A DNA stretch of 64,000 nucleotides from Mermis nigrescens (Eukaryota; Nematoda; Enoplea; Mermithida; Mermithidae): assembly GCA_036768485.1 (NCBI GenBank), contig JAVLUZ010000338.1:62001-126000 (forward strand). Direction: 5' to 3'. Below the pieces are notes generated by a model. The model was not told the origin of the DNA, did no database searches, and was given only the letters and a program-made list of their open reading frames with translations. This document shows positions 1 through 10,181 of this stretch, piece by piece; the stretch's first letter is position 1, and every line of letters begins with the position of its first letter. A program made the translations under genes and the position numbers.

Positions 1-1690
1 TTCCTAGAATCCAACCAAAAATTGAAAAGGCGATAAAATGCAGCATTATATTTCGCAAAATCTGCACAAACATGGGATTTTCTGGTGGAAAAGTAATAGT
101 CTTGGACAAATCAACCCAAACTAATGTATCCCCAGAAATTTGTCTAAAATCTTATGAAAAATTGGAAAATATGGGTACAAAGGTAACAAAAAGTACTATT
201 TTTGTATTTTGGAGTACCAATTTTCCATTAAGTATTAATTTTAAGTGGTGCTGCAAGGACGTATGCAATGACGTTTCAAATTTTATTGTGGAGGAAGGAA
301 AAATAGCAAGTTGAGATGGAGATACCATCACTAGTGACCTCTGGGATGTAGGACATTGTCGCCCCCAGAGTGGAAAATGTATTACCTCTCAAACCACTAT
401 AGTTTGGCAAAACATAACTTTTTCTGACGTTTGCCCATTTGTCAGGGAACATAGGTAGCGCTGATAAGTAGCACATATATAATTGTTGATGATTTACAAG
501 CCGTGTTTGTTATACAGAAACGATTTATCAAATGCAGAGAAATAACAAATGCATTTGTCTCTAAACAAGGAGTTGTCATCATACGTGGGCAGCAAGAAAA
601 TTCTGGGGAAGGGTCCAAGATTTTTTGAAGGTCAAAAAATGGCCTTAAAAATGGTGATATGGCGATAAAAATACCATTTTTCAACGTTTCTCATCAAGCA
701 CTATCCATTGGCATCAAAAAATTGTAAAAAAACGAAAAAAATTTTTAAAAATTGATTTCTGGGGGGTCTTTTGATTTCTGGGGGGTCTTTTGGTTTCTGG
801 GGGGTCCAGACCCCCTACGCCCATGTGTGCTTGTCATTCAATTTCAAAATATGTACTCAAAATTTAATCTAAAACAAAACAAAACTAAAAAATTAATGAT
901 TTCTGAATATGATCCTATTAATTTGAAATTAAATTATCTAGAATTACGCTTATTGAAAAATGAAGCTGAAAATTTCCGGAGAATCTGGATTGAGCCCTGT
1001 AGTCAATTACAAAATCATTTAAATGTTGTTTGGCAACTTCTTTACATCGACCCTACGATTGGTGCTTGTGTCTTCTTTCAAAGAATGGATATCTCGGCCG
1101 ACATTACAGGTGAGGCACTAACAATTTGGGAATGCAGGAAAGTCAATGTTACACACATATATACGGATCGAAAAATAAATAACACGTGCTATAAGCATTT
1201 ACCTGTGTTATATGAGCAAGAAATTTGGTTTGCTTTACCTCCCACTTATGACCTTATTCCCTATTCCGAAACAATTGATTGTTTGCATAAAACAGTCAAA
1301 ATTTATAATCAGGGACCATTTTGGATTATCTCATGTTGTGGACATTCCTTTTGAATTGAATTGGAAAGTTAACACGTCTTACTTTCAATTTAATACTCCT
1401 ACAGTCTTTCATAATAATTTTAATCAACCTATTTTCGGATTTTTTAAAAATTATTTATACAGAACTGATCATTTGGAGAAAGCCTTACATAATTTGATAG
1501 ATTATACCTCGGAAATGTCATTAGATCCGAATACCCTGTATGAAGTTCTTGCAGGTACCGGAACCAGAATTAAAAATATAATAGAAGGAAGTGGACTGGA
1601 AACGCTCTTGGGAATTTTGCTACTCAAACTCAGGTTAGTTTTACAACTAACTTAAATGCGCTTTTAAAAGGCCCTTTTCAATTAATATTC
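1..1690 (+). pseudogene. Envelope-like glycoprotein remnant of E1
   Basis: The frames at 1-314, 752-1354 and 1212-1655 match, in order, the glycoprotein part of the young element at 53560-55130. Shared landmarks are an ICTN motif near 60-72, a WCCKDVC cysteine cluster near 246-266, a C...GKC...TTIVW block near 355-405 and the NLIDYT/LSLDPN-type stem near 1492-1535. As a family trait the protein would be a virion surface glycoprotein with a paired-cysteine ectodomain; its viral source was not identified. It is broken by a stop at 312-314, a frame change near 1325, a second near 1600 and the MITE at 580-829. The first and last frames are both the frame of the downstream anchor and protease, so the ancestor probably read from envelope into protease without interruption. 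Confidence 0.6.
580..829 (+). mobile_element. hAT-type MITE, copy 1
   Basis: This 250-bp element starts CATACGTGGGCAGC and ends CCATGTGTG. Flanking octamers GTTGTCAT (572-579) and CTTGTCAT (830-837) are a target duplication with one mismatch. It has no coding capacity, an A-rich centre and G-runs near the right end. It interrupts the E1 envelope remnant. Confidence 0.8.
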
Positions 1691-2364
1691 AATTTATTAC
1701 TTGTAGCCCATATTTTACTCATTTTTAGTTATTTTGTTTATTTGTATATTACAAAGAGACAACCTAGTCCAGAATTGCCCACCAAATCAATAAATTCAAC
1801 CCCAAGAAAATTGCAAAATGGGTTATTTCAATTTTTGAGACCAAAGAGACAGAAGTTGAAAGTGTCTAAATTGATTCCAGATCGTCAAAAGTTGGTAAAA
1901 TGGACAAAAACAGCTAAGAACAGTGAGCTCAATGAATCTCAAGTCACCATTGGTCTGATTCATAATACAAATAAGAAAACACCACATATTGAAGTAATTA
2001 TTAATGAACAAATTAAAATACTCAGATTAATTGATACTGGCGCAGTCTCTTCATTACTTGACTTGAAAATTGCTAATTTAATTAAACCTAAATTAAAAAT
2101 ACAACAGACGCATATTAAACCAATAGCAGCAAATGGAGGCAATTTCCTATTATTGGATCAGCAATTATTTCAGTGCAATGCCAAGATATTTATAAGAAAA
2201 TTATACTCTACATTCAAGGAAATTGTTCTGCCCAATTGATTTTGGGCTCAAATTTCTTATCTTGTTTTCATACTATTCAGCTAAACTGGCAAAATTCTAC
2301 CATAAAATTTAGAGAAATTTCAGTACCATGCTATGGAATGGCCTTAAAACCAGCTGAAATGTGA
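1691..2364 (+). pseudogene. Membrane anchor plus retroviral-type aspartic protease of E1
   Basis: A hydrophobic stretch at about 1676-1752, rich in Leu, Ile, Val and Phe, is followed in the same frame by a basic tail and then a protease with the active-site triad at LIDTGA (about 2030-2047). The protease would mature Gag-Pol as a dimer, with one Asp per subunit. The frame breaks near 2200 and continues in another frame to a stop at 2362-2364, so it is inactive. The anchor is placed directly before the protease, matching the young element, which argues that the envelope tail and protease were translated together. Confidence 0.65.
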
Positions 2365-2388
2365 AATACCGCAATTTTAACACATAAT

Positions 2389-3830
2389 ATGATAATTCCT
2401 GCACGAGCAATGGCAATAGTGGAAGCGAGAATCCCTGCACTTTATCCCAAAAACAAAACAGTTGTTTTTCACCCTAAAACCTTAAACACTAAGGACATCA
2501 TTTATTTAGCAAATTCTCTATGCATTACTGAGAATCATACTATCCCCGTACAAGTCTTAAATACTAATAAGTTTCAAGTTTAATTGTATGAAGGTATACG
2601 CCTAGGTACAATATGCATGCACCTACAGGATCCAACTGATGTGCATACAAAAAGAACAACTGACACCCAACAAATGAGTGTTCAGACAGCAGACAGTGGA
2701 ATAATGAACCTAAAATGGATCAAAGAAAATGCCAATATTTCTCCATCATTAAATAAAGCACAAAAAGAGCAATTAATCCTACTATTAACTCGATATCCGC
2801 ATTTATAGGCAAAAAGTGAAATGGACAGTGGAAAAACTGATATAATGGAAGATGAAATTGATACTAGAGACAGTAAGCCAATTAGAAGATATGCATTTCG
2901 AACCTCCCCCAAAGAAAAGGAAATAATAATGAATGAAGTAAGAAATTTAGAGAAAAAGCAATAATTAGACCAAGTACTTCTCCCTGGTCTACAAATGTTG
3001 TATTAGTACAAAAGAAACAAGGAAAACACAGAATGTGTATTGATTTTTGTGGTTTAAATGCAGTTACTAAAAAGAATGATTATCCATTACCCAGAATTGA
3101 CGATGTTTTGGATACACTAAATGGAATGAAATATTTTACAATGTTGGATCAGGCCAATGCATATTTTTCAATTCCTATTAGAGAATCTGATAAAGAAAAA
3201 ACTGCTTTTATGTCCCCAATTGGACTTTTTGAATATAATTTTTTACGGTTTGGTCTTTGTAATGCCCCCACATTGTTTTCACGCTTAATGGACATAGTTT
3301 TAGCTGGACTACAATGGTCAATCTGTCTATTATATTTGGATGATATACTAATTTTTGCAAAAGATCTTACACAGATGAAGGAAAGATTAGAAATCCTTCT
3401 AAATAAATTAAATGATAATCATATGAAATTGCGCTTGTCAAAGTGTAAATTTATGTATGAAGAGGCAAATTACTTAGGATATCAAATATCTGCACATGGT
3501 GTACTTCCAGATAGCAAAAAGACGGAAGCAATTAAAGACATGCCATGGCCCAAAACAATAAAAGATATTAAATCTTTTCTTGGCTTGATTTCATACTACA
3601 GAAAATTTATAGAAAATTGTTCTAAAATCGCTGAATTGCTGAATAAACTATTGAGAAAAATTTCAACTTTTATTTGGCAAGAAGAGCAAGAGGAAGCTTT
3701 TAAGCTACTTAAAGAAAAGTTGATGAACCTCCCCTATTTTGGCACATCCAGATTTTTGAAAACCCTTTATTTTGCAAACCGATGCATCCATAAAAGGAAT
3801 AGGAGCTGCCCTTTCTCAAATTTATGATGA
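2389..3830 (+). pseudogene. Reverse transcriptase of E1 (Ty3/gypsy type)
   Basis: The RT palm and fingers are clear at 3033-3780: the MCIDFCGLN motif, the YPLPRIDDVLDTL block, TMLDQANAYFSIP, the FGLCNAP block and the catalytic YLDD at 3333-3344, followed by the thumb motif SFLGLISYYRKFI. The linker from the protease runs through 2389-2583 and 2584-2808, with stops at 2581-2583 and 2806-2808. The catalytic residues are present but the reading frame is broken upstream and at about 3770, where RNase H changes frame. The family converts element RNA into cDNA. Confidence 0.85.
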
Positions 3831-4245
3831 TGACAAAGAGCATCCAATAGCTTACGCTAGTCGCAGTTTAAAGCCGACTGAGAAAAATTATCCAAATACT
3901 GAATTAGAAACTTTAGCCGTAGTAGAATTTGTAAAATATTTCCGCCCTTATCTATATCAGCAAGAAGTGATCATAAAAACTGACCATACGCTGTTAAATC
4001 TATTCTTAGAAAAAGGAAATCCTTTGCCTAGAATTGCTCGTAGGGGATTAGCCCTTGCCGGAACTAAAATTTTGGTACAACCAAGAAAAGGCATTAGGAA
4101 TCAAAATGCTGATACCTTATCAAGGCTTCCAAATGAAAACAAAAATCCATACTTTGACATAAATGAGAATGAACTCTCTGAAGAAAAGCAAATAATTCTT
4201 CCCAAACACACAAATAAGCCAGAAATAACTAACCTCGAAAAGTAA
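3772..4245 (+). pseudogene. RNase H domain of E1
   Basis: The frame begins with the first catalytic Asp in QTDASIKGIGAALS, followed by the NTELETLAVVEF segment with the catalytic Glu and the KTDHTLL segment with another Asp. This is the RNase H module that follows RT in Ty3/gypsy Pol and removes the RNA strand of the hybrid. It is in a different frame from the RT at about 3770 and stops at 4243-4245, so it is a broken part of one former Pol polyprotein. Confidence 0.8.
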
Positions 4246-4289
4246 TACGTTTGTCAAAATAAAAATATGCAAGTTAGTTTAACCTACAA

Positions 4290-5826
4290 TCAGCAAGCAG
4301 AAATACAAACGGATAAGGAAAAGCTCAAAATCATTAATGAGAAACCTATTGATTTGTTTGATTTACAAATTAAGGATGAAGATCTACTACATTTTCGAAC
4401 AAATATGCCCTGATAAAAATGCCAATTATATAATTGAAAACAATTTACTTTACAAAATTGAGAAAAATGGCTAAAAATTACTGATAATTCCAAAAATTTT
4501 ACAAAATTTGATAATTCAGACACATCATGATAATAATCATAGCCGGACATTTTGGTGCCCGTAATACAATCAAGCTGATCACCCAAAAATATTATTGGGA
4601 TACTTTAAACAAAGATGTTAGTCAATACTGCAATACTTGTGATAAATGTCAACAATATAACGCAACTAGAAAGAAAATGGTCGCTAAATTACAACCGATT
4701 GCATGCACCGCACCATTTGAAAGAATGGCAGTAGACTGCATGGGACCCATAAGTATGATAGAATCTGGTAATCAATTTATTGTGGTATTTATAGATTACT
4801 TTACTAAATATATAGAAGCGTTTGCTACTCGAAATATAACTGCACAAACTATCACAGAACTTTTTGTCTCCAAAATTATATGTAAACATGGTGCTGCTAG
4901 GATACTCCAATCCGACAGAGGAAGCAATTTTACATCAGCTTTAATGAAAGAAGTTACTGAGATTTTTAATACTCAAAGAGTATACACAACTGCTTATCAT
5001 CCAATAGTGAATGGTGAAGTAGAATGTGCAAACCAAACGCTGAGTACTAGATTGCGCATATTCACTGAATTGAACCCATATGAGTGGGATACACACATTC
5101 CTTATGCGGTTTATGCATGTAACACACACATGAATGAAAGTACAGGACATACACCTTTTGAATTAGTTAATGGGAGAACCCCTAGACCATATGTGGGCAG
5201 CAAAAAATTCTGGGGGGGGGTGCAAGATTTTTTGAGAGTCAAAAAATGGCCTTAAAAATGGTGGTAGGGCAATAAAAACACCATTTTTTGACGTTTCTCA
5301 TCAAGCACTATCCATTGGCATCAAAAAATTGCAAAAAAAACCAAAAAAATTTTCCAAAAATTGAATTCTGGGTGGGGTATTTTGATTTTTGATTTCTGGG
5401 GGGTATTTTGGTTTCTGGGGGTGCATACCCTAAAACCCCCACGCTCAGGTGTGTCCTAAACTACCCATTGATTCCATTCTGGAATATAAAAAACCGTTTT
5501 ATTTGGTAGATCTCAAATCTTATGACCAAGAAATAAAACGTCATTTCTCTGAAGCTTTAGGAAGAATTCAAAATCAGATCAAAATTTCCCAGGAAAAATA
5601 CAAGAAATTTTACAATATAAAAGCAACTGAAACGGATATCCAAGAAGGAGATCTTGTATTATTGGAAAATAAAACATTTAAAAGGGGAATATCTAAGAAA
5701 TTGCAACAAATTTACTTGGGTCCGTACAAGGTGACAAAAATCAAGTATCCTAACTTGATTATAGAAATTAACAAAGATACACAACAAACGATTCACATGA
5801 ACCGTACAAAGAAATACAAAAGTTGA
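4290..5826 (+). pseudogene. Integrase of E1, split by a MITE
   Basis: The frame 4527-5187 holds the zinc-binding H..CNTCDKC region (about 4545-4660), then the DDE core: AVDCMGP (about 4730), LQSDRGSNF (about 4909) and the Glu in YHPIVNGEVE (about 4998). The MITE at 5188-5453 then cuts the gene. Coding resumes at 5449-5826 with the tail of the core and a GPY/F-type C-terminal module (YLGPYKVTKIKYPN). The family inserts element cDNA into host DNA. Residues before 4527 are scrambled by stops, and the gene is inactive. Confidence 0.85.
5188..5453 (+). mobile_element. hAT-type MITE, copy 2
   Basis: This 266-bp member begins CATATGTGGGCAGC and ends CTCAGGTGTG. The flanking octamers CCCTAGAC and TCCTAAAC agree at six positions, consistent with an old target duplication. 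It splits the E1 integrase, so it inserted after E1. Confidence 0.75.
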
Positions 5827-5991
5827 GTCAAAGAAGAAAACGTCAAATTGAAAAATGAAGGAAGAAATACTGAGAAGCAAAATCAACATGAACTTGTAAA
5901 GAAAGAAGAATCAAAACATGGATATTCCCTTTGAAGTTGAGCCAAGGACTTGTTTTCAAACAAGGACGTTTGAGTTTCAGAAGAGCGGGTG

Positions 5992-6500
5992 TGTCAGCAA
6001 TGAATGACAGTTTTGAATCTTTTTTAAAATTTTTTAGCAAATTGTAGTGCATAGGTAATTTTTGTAATCATTAATCCTTAAGTTAATTACTAGAGTGCTT
6101 TAGTAATAGAGTTTTCCGTAATTTGCATAGCGGTTTTACATTGATTCTTATTGTGGTTAGGGCTTAAACGTGTAGACTAATGCTTTAGTTTGTCATACTG
6201 TATGTTTTAAAATCTGATTTTTATTTTTGCATGCCAGTCAAAATCTCTGAATTCCAGACACATTTGGACACCCGAAATTAATTGTTTCAATCCAAATTCT
6301 ACATTAAAACCCCAGAAATACTTCTCACAATGATGTAAATCATCACTTTAATAGCAACAATTGAACACCTTTCTACCCTTATCATTGGCATATGCGAGTG
6401 TAGAGCATAAACCTCTTATTACTTAAGCACAAACTTTATGATACAAATGCAAAGCTATCAAAATAATATGAAACTTATGTTACAAAGTCCAAACAAATTA
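5992..6500 (+). repeat. Candidate 3' LTR of E1 (start only)
   Basis: A purine-rich tract GAAGAGCGGG ends just before TGTCAGC at 5992, which is the expected arrangement of polypurine tract and LTR start downstream of integrase. The 5' LTR is outside the window, so neither the sequence nor the right end can be verified; the end given is arbitrary. From here to 6900 no other gene is recognised, and short open frames at 6438-6822 match nothing I know. Confidence 0.3.
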
Positions 6501-6899
6501 CGAGCAAGTCTTATCCTAAAGTATAAAGAGACCGACTGGAAATTACTCAAAATAAGAACAATTGCGTTTAAGAGAATGAGAAGTGACAAGGAGAATACCT
6601 CTGAGGAGAATCGGAGATAGTTTGGAAAAAGGAAGTCTGGTTTTAATTTTGGAGTACTTTATTTTTCTTTTTGTCCCAGATTATTTGTATTCTTTGACGC
6701 TGCGCATACAATTAGGTAAACTTAATATTTATTTGGTGAAATCATTTTTGTGTGCTGTGTTAAAAAATAATAAAATCAACCCAAAAGATTACATAAAATC
6801 TCAACTTGAATGTCAGGTCTAGTGGGAGGTGACAAAGCATATCTTTCTCTAATTACAAAAAACTCTTCTATCAAGTTAAACCTGAAATCCTTTTTCAAA

Positions 6900-7712
6900 A
6901 GTGCGCTTAACTTTACTTAGTCAGACTTTATTGCCAATATTAAATCTAAAGACAGTGTTCTGTTTATCAATCCTAAATGTTCTATTAAAAATTTCCATAT
7001 CATTTTTAACGGTTACATTAGCTGGCAATGTACCTAACATACGAAGCTTACAGTGATTATAATTTTTCATCAAGTTGGGTAATACGTCAATAAATTTATA
7101 TGAATCGCTCTTGGTGAAGTACCGCCACATATGCTCTTAATGTGTGTGATTAAAACTTTTAACTATGCTAGCTTTTGTTTTGCTTCTGGTTGTGAAAAAT
7201 TGATAGATTCAGATTTTAGAAATTTCTGGGACTCCTTGTTTAAAAATTTTGTCACTGCATCTATTTGCAGCTTATACAGTTTTTGATTGGATGAATTTAA
7301 AATGCTTTGAAAAGCGGTCATAACATCTTTTGAACTTTTGGATTTTAGAGGAAGAGACCATGCGTATTTTGAAAAATCTCTATGCAATTCAAGAGACACT
7401 TGAAATTATTGTCAAACTTGCTTAACACTGCAGATCTACAATATCTGCTTGCCATTTTTCATCAATGCTACTTACTAACACTTTATTTTGAGAATACCGC
7501 TTAAGGGCGGGTTTGTGTGAATCCTGAGCAAAAATTCCAAAAATGTCCTTTTTCTCAGCCTCCTTTTGTTCTGCCTTAAAGTCAGGACTCATTAATGACC
7601 AAAAGAATGTGCCTATTTTTTTGTGTATCCCTAACATGAATGAATTGCGCATTGGCCATTTCAACTAGCTTTAGAACCATGTGATGATACAATAGTCCGC
7701 CTGAGACGCCAT
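6900..7712 (-). pseudogene. Polinton/Maverick integrase remnant
   Basis: Three minus-strand frames (7422-7664, 7163-7399, 6921-7130) follow one another in the order of the Polinton retroviral-like integrase. Visible are VLVSSIDEKWQADIVDLQ with the first core Asp, YAWSLPLKSKSSKDV, a degraded second-Asp region (LQIDAVTKFLNK, where the usual G and E are lost), and a C-terminal MWRYFTKSDSYKFIDVLP block with an ANVT motif. A possible start ATG is at 7710-7712, behind the TATA motif at 7748-7767. In Polintons this enzyme inserts the element. Frame changes between the blocks make this copy inactive. Confidence 0.7.
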
Positions 7713-7747
7713 TGTTAAATATGCAAATGGCTAAAAGTAAAATGCAG

Positions 7748-7767
7748 TCATATTTATAGACTTCTAG
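7748..7767 (-). promoter_or_regulatory. TATA motif upstream of the Polinton integrase
   Basis: On the minus strand the site reads AAGTCTATAAATATGA, about 40 bases before the candidate integrase ATG at 7710-7712. The same AAGTCTATAAATAT word precedes two genes in the Polinton segment at 62-64 kb, which is why it is called a promoter element. Confidence 0.5.
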
Positions 7768-7769
7768 TT

Positions 7770-8160
7770 AGCAGATTTGGTCTTATCATCCTTGACCAGC
7801 TGCTCAGAGTAGCACTTTAATACTTGCTGCCCTGCTTCTTGCATTGCCCTGTTGAAATCACAACATCTGGGGCATAACTGAATGTTAGCGTACCAACAGC
7901 CACCATTGGTTTCAAAAAATTCTTGCTCCAAAGATACTTTTGACAAAAATAACATAACTGAATCATAAGAGGGTGCATGGCAATATCTCTAAATTTCTTC
8001 CAAAAAGCTCAATAGGGAGCCTGATAAACCTTCCATATGGCTTTTTTCAGTATTGGTAAAAGGATGTTTTAACTGCTCCTTAACATCCATAATAGGACGT
8101 TTTGGCTGCTCCTTAATTTCCAAAATAGGCCGTGCTGACTGTTCCTTAATTTCCTTAATT
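7770..8160 (-). pseudogene. Small Cys-rich Polinton gene, decayed copy
   Basis: The minus strand from about 8050 to 7770 encodes, across two or three frames, a PYGRFIRLPIEL block, a PLMIQLCYFCQ block with one CxxC pair, and then a frame (7955-7764) with CWYANIQLCPRCCDFN containing a second CxxC pair. The first part matches the small ORF at 62051-62215 in the other Polinton segment, in the same orientation and behind the same kind of divergent promoter. Paired CxxC motifs suggest a zinc-binding protein. The function is unknown to me, and it is broken by frameshifts and a stop. Repeated CTGCTCCTTAA-like words occur upstream at 8070-8150. Confidence 0.5.
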
Positions 8161-8195
8161 TTTTTGATTTAAGAAAACATTAGTTTAATCAACTC

Positions 8196-8226
8196 AAGAT
8201 TACTAGTATTTATGGACTTTCTTCAT
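8196..8226. promoter_or_regulatory. Degenerate divergent TATA pair in the Polinton remnant
   Basis: The plus strand has TTCATAAATATT and the minus strand AAAGTCCATAAATACT, back to back. This matches the layout of the divergent promoter at 62251-62279, with the first T of each TATAAATA core mutated to C. Confidence 0.4.
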
Positions 8227-8369
8227 AAATATTGGTGAGTATTGCATTTAAAAATCACATTATAAAAAATGGTATCTAAATCAAAAGTATTTACAAACAC
8301 ATTTCTTTACACCTTGTCAAGTACGGTAGAGTAGACAAAGAAAAACTAGGGAGGTACTTTTGGCCAAAA

Positions 8370-8992
8370 ATGAGACAAGCATATAGAGAAAAACGCAAAA
8401 GATGCATAGAGACTGAAATTTTAAAAGCACTATGCAACCTATGGCACAACTTTAACAATAAAACAAAAGAGCATTATGAAAACTTCTTTGAAAATGTATT
8501 GACGATCATATTATTTACAATATACCATTGGGGTGAAGCCCCATTTTTTAGAATACATAAATGGAAAAAACAGAAAACAAGGTCATTGTCCATTAGTTTT
8601 CCACACTGAGAAGTCGGTTCTTCAAAAATGAAGTCCTTTATTGTTTTTGTACTCAACTTGGATTCATTCACACTTATGAAAACAAAGACTTGGTACACAT
8701 AGCCACATATTTTTGGAACCGATTTACCAATTACCACAATTGTCAATGGAAAATAGACACAGAATCATACAGTCAAGCCAGAAATCTGACTGGAAAAAGA
8801 AAAATTTGCGGTTTTTGGCACTTTGCGGGTTCCCTACAATGCACATGGACAAATTACAATGAAGGAATTTTCTACTACATTTGGGAAGGACGGCATCCGG
8901 ACTACTCAGTCAAATGGACACAGAGCAACCCACAGATTATTGATTATGAAATTGATTGTTTAGTAAATTTGTTTAAAAGTTTGATGTTATAA
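8370..8992 (+). other. Unidentified open frames beside the Polinton remnant
   Basis: Two plus-strand frames (8370-8609 and 8690-8992) lie downstream of the degenerate divergent promoter, where the other Polinton segment has its packaging ATPase. They show no Walker motif and no motif I recognise. The second begins in the middle of a more continuous but stop-broken frame. They may be the decayed remains of another Polinton gene, or chance frames. Confidence 0.2.
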
Positions 8993-9917
8993 TAAAAGAA
9001 AAAAGTGGAAAGAAACAAATTGGGCCTGTTGACCTAATCATTGCAGAACAGTGATGGTTTTCTGGGACCCTATTGGACAGAAATTTGAATTTTTGTTTGG
9101 TGAAAAAACTGGTAGTAAAATATTTAGAAAATAGAATTTTTGAAATTCCGGGGGTGAAAAGCCACAAATCTTTTCTGTCCACATATTGTGTAAAGTAAAA
9201 AATGGTTAGCTATTGGTTGACTGCACTTAGGCAGCTTAAGCCCATTAGGCATTGTCAAGCCTGCTAACTGCAAATGGGTACTCACCTTTCTTTGTCCCAC
9301 TCTTCTTCCTAAATAATGGAAGTGTAAACACTTTGAACAAAATTACACATTACACACTGGTTTTCTGGACCCCTCCTTGGGATCCCCTGGGGGCCTTTGG
9401 GCACGCCTGGGCTAGGCTGGTTCCCCCACGCTTTATACACTGGTCCTTAAAATTGCATATTACACTGCCCCTTAATTTAGAACCCCCCTCCAGGACAGCT
9501 GAGTATTACGGGCAGGTACACAGGACTATTTAGGCCTGTGGGTAGGTTTAGGCACGTCTTACCACCACTCCTACCCGGGAATATCAGTGCAGGCCTGGGT
9601 GGGCCATACTCCTATCTTATAACACTACAAGGCTATAAGATAAGGGTCTAGGAAGCAGGGTATACTACTCTTATTCTTTTACAATTTTATTCCAATTAAA
9701 AACATAGATTCTTTTCAAACATGCTGTTTGCTTCCCCCATGTGCAAAGATGCATAGGTAGTTTCTCAATACTAACTCAACAGAATTTGTAGGAAATTGGT
9801 TAAAGTCATAAAAACATAAATACTATGCATTTAATGTTTTCATGCCTTAAGAGCTAAAGTAGGAAAAAATTTGTATATGGCTGTGAAGCCAAAAATAGCA
9901 ACGCCTCATCAAAATAG
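8993..9917. other. No recognised gene
   Basis: A short GC-richer patch at about 9361-9600 (CCTGGGGGCC, CTGGGCTAGG) stands out from the AT-rich background, but it has no gene-like frame. Confidence 0.4.
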
Positions 9918-10181
9918 TTTGGGGAAAATTTGCTCAAAATTTGTGGCAAAATAATTGAACTAGATGTCATAGAATTGAAAAAGATGTGCATCACTGATCC
10001 TAAGAAATGTATCTCTTCCAATCATTTGGTTCTATTTTTCAAGGAGAATTCTGATTTGTTTGAGTTCTCTCAAGAATTATGCAAGAAGAAGGAGGCTTGC
10101 AATTCTTTGTTGTGCAATGCTGTGGGCATTGAGCCAGCTTGTTCTTCAAACTTGAAGATAGGAAAGCATTGCAGGAAATAA
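9918..10181 (+). CDS. Cys-rich open frame, possible exon, unidentified
   Basis: The frame is open from 9918, just behind a TAG at 9915-9917 that could be a splice acceptor (CAAAATAG), to the stop at 10179-10181. It encodes about 87 residues with nine cysteines, lysine-rich, including MCITDPKKC, ELCKKKEACNSLLC and PACSS. There is no clear initiating ATG at the left end, so an internal or terminal exon is more likely than a complete gene. The composition is protein-like compared with surrounding noncoding DNA. I do not recognise the family; chance is possible. Confidence 0.3.
   Translation, partial: FGENLLKICGKIIELDVIELKKMCITDPKKCISSNHLVLFFKENSDLFEFSQELCKKKEACNSLLCNAVGIEPACSSNLKIGKHCRK

Larger units (their letters stand above)
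1..6500 (+). mobile_element. Ty3/gypsy-type LTR retroelement E1, decayed, 5' end outside the window
   Basis: The element carries, in order, an envelope-like glycoprotein remnant, a membrane anchor fused to an aspartic protease, reverse transcriptase, RNase H and integrase with a GPY-type C-terminus. Gag and the 5' LTR lie outside the window. The coding parts are broken by stops, frameshifts and two MITE insertions (580-829 and 5188-5453), so it is dead. Its value is as an independent, older witness of the unusual gene order seen in the young element at 51044-61313. The right limit is approximate because only a candidate 3' LTR start near 5992 was found and no partner LTR is available for comparison. 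Confidence 0.8.

Noticed and set aside
5454..5826. Treating the frame from 5449 as a separate gene
   Set aside because: It is the C-terminal part of the E1 integrase, separated from the rest by a MITE.
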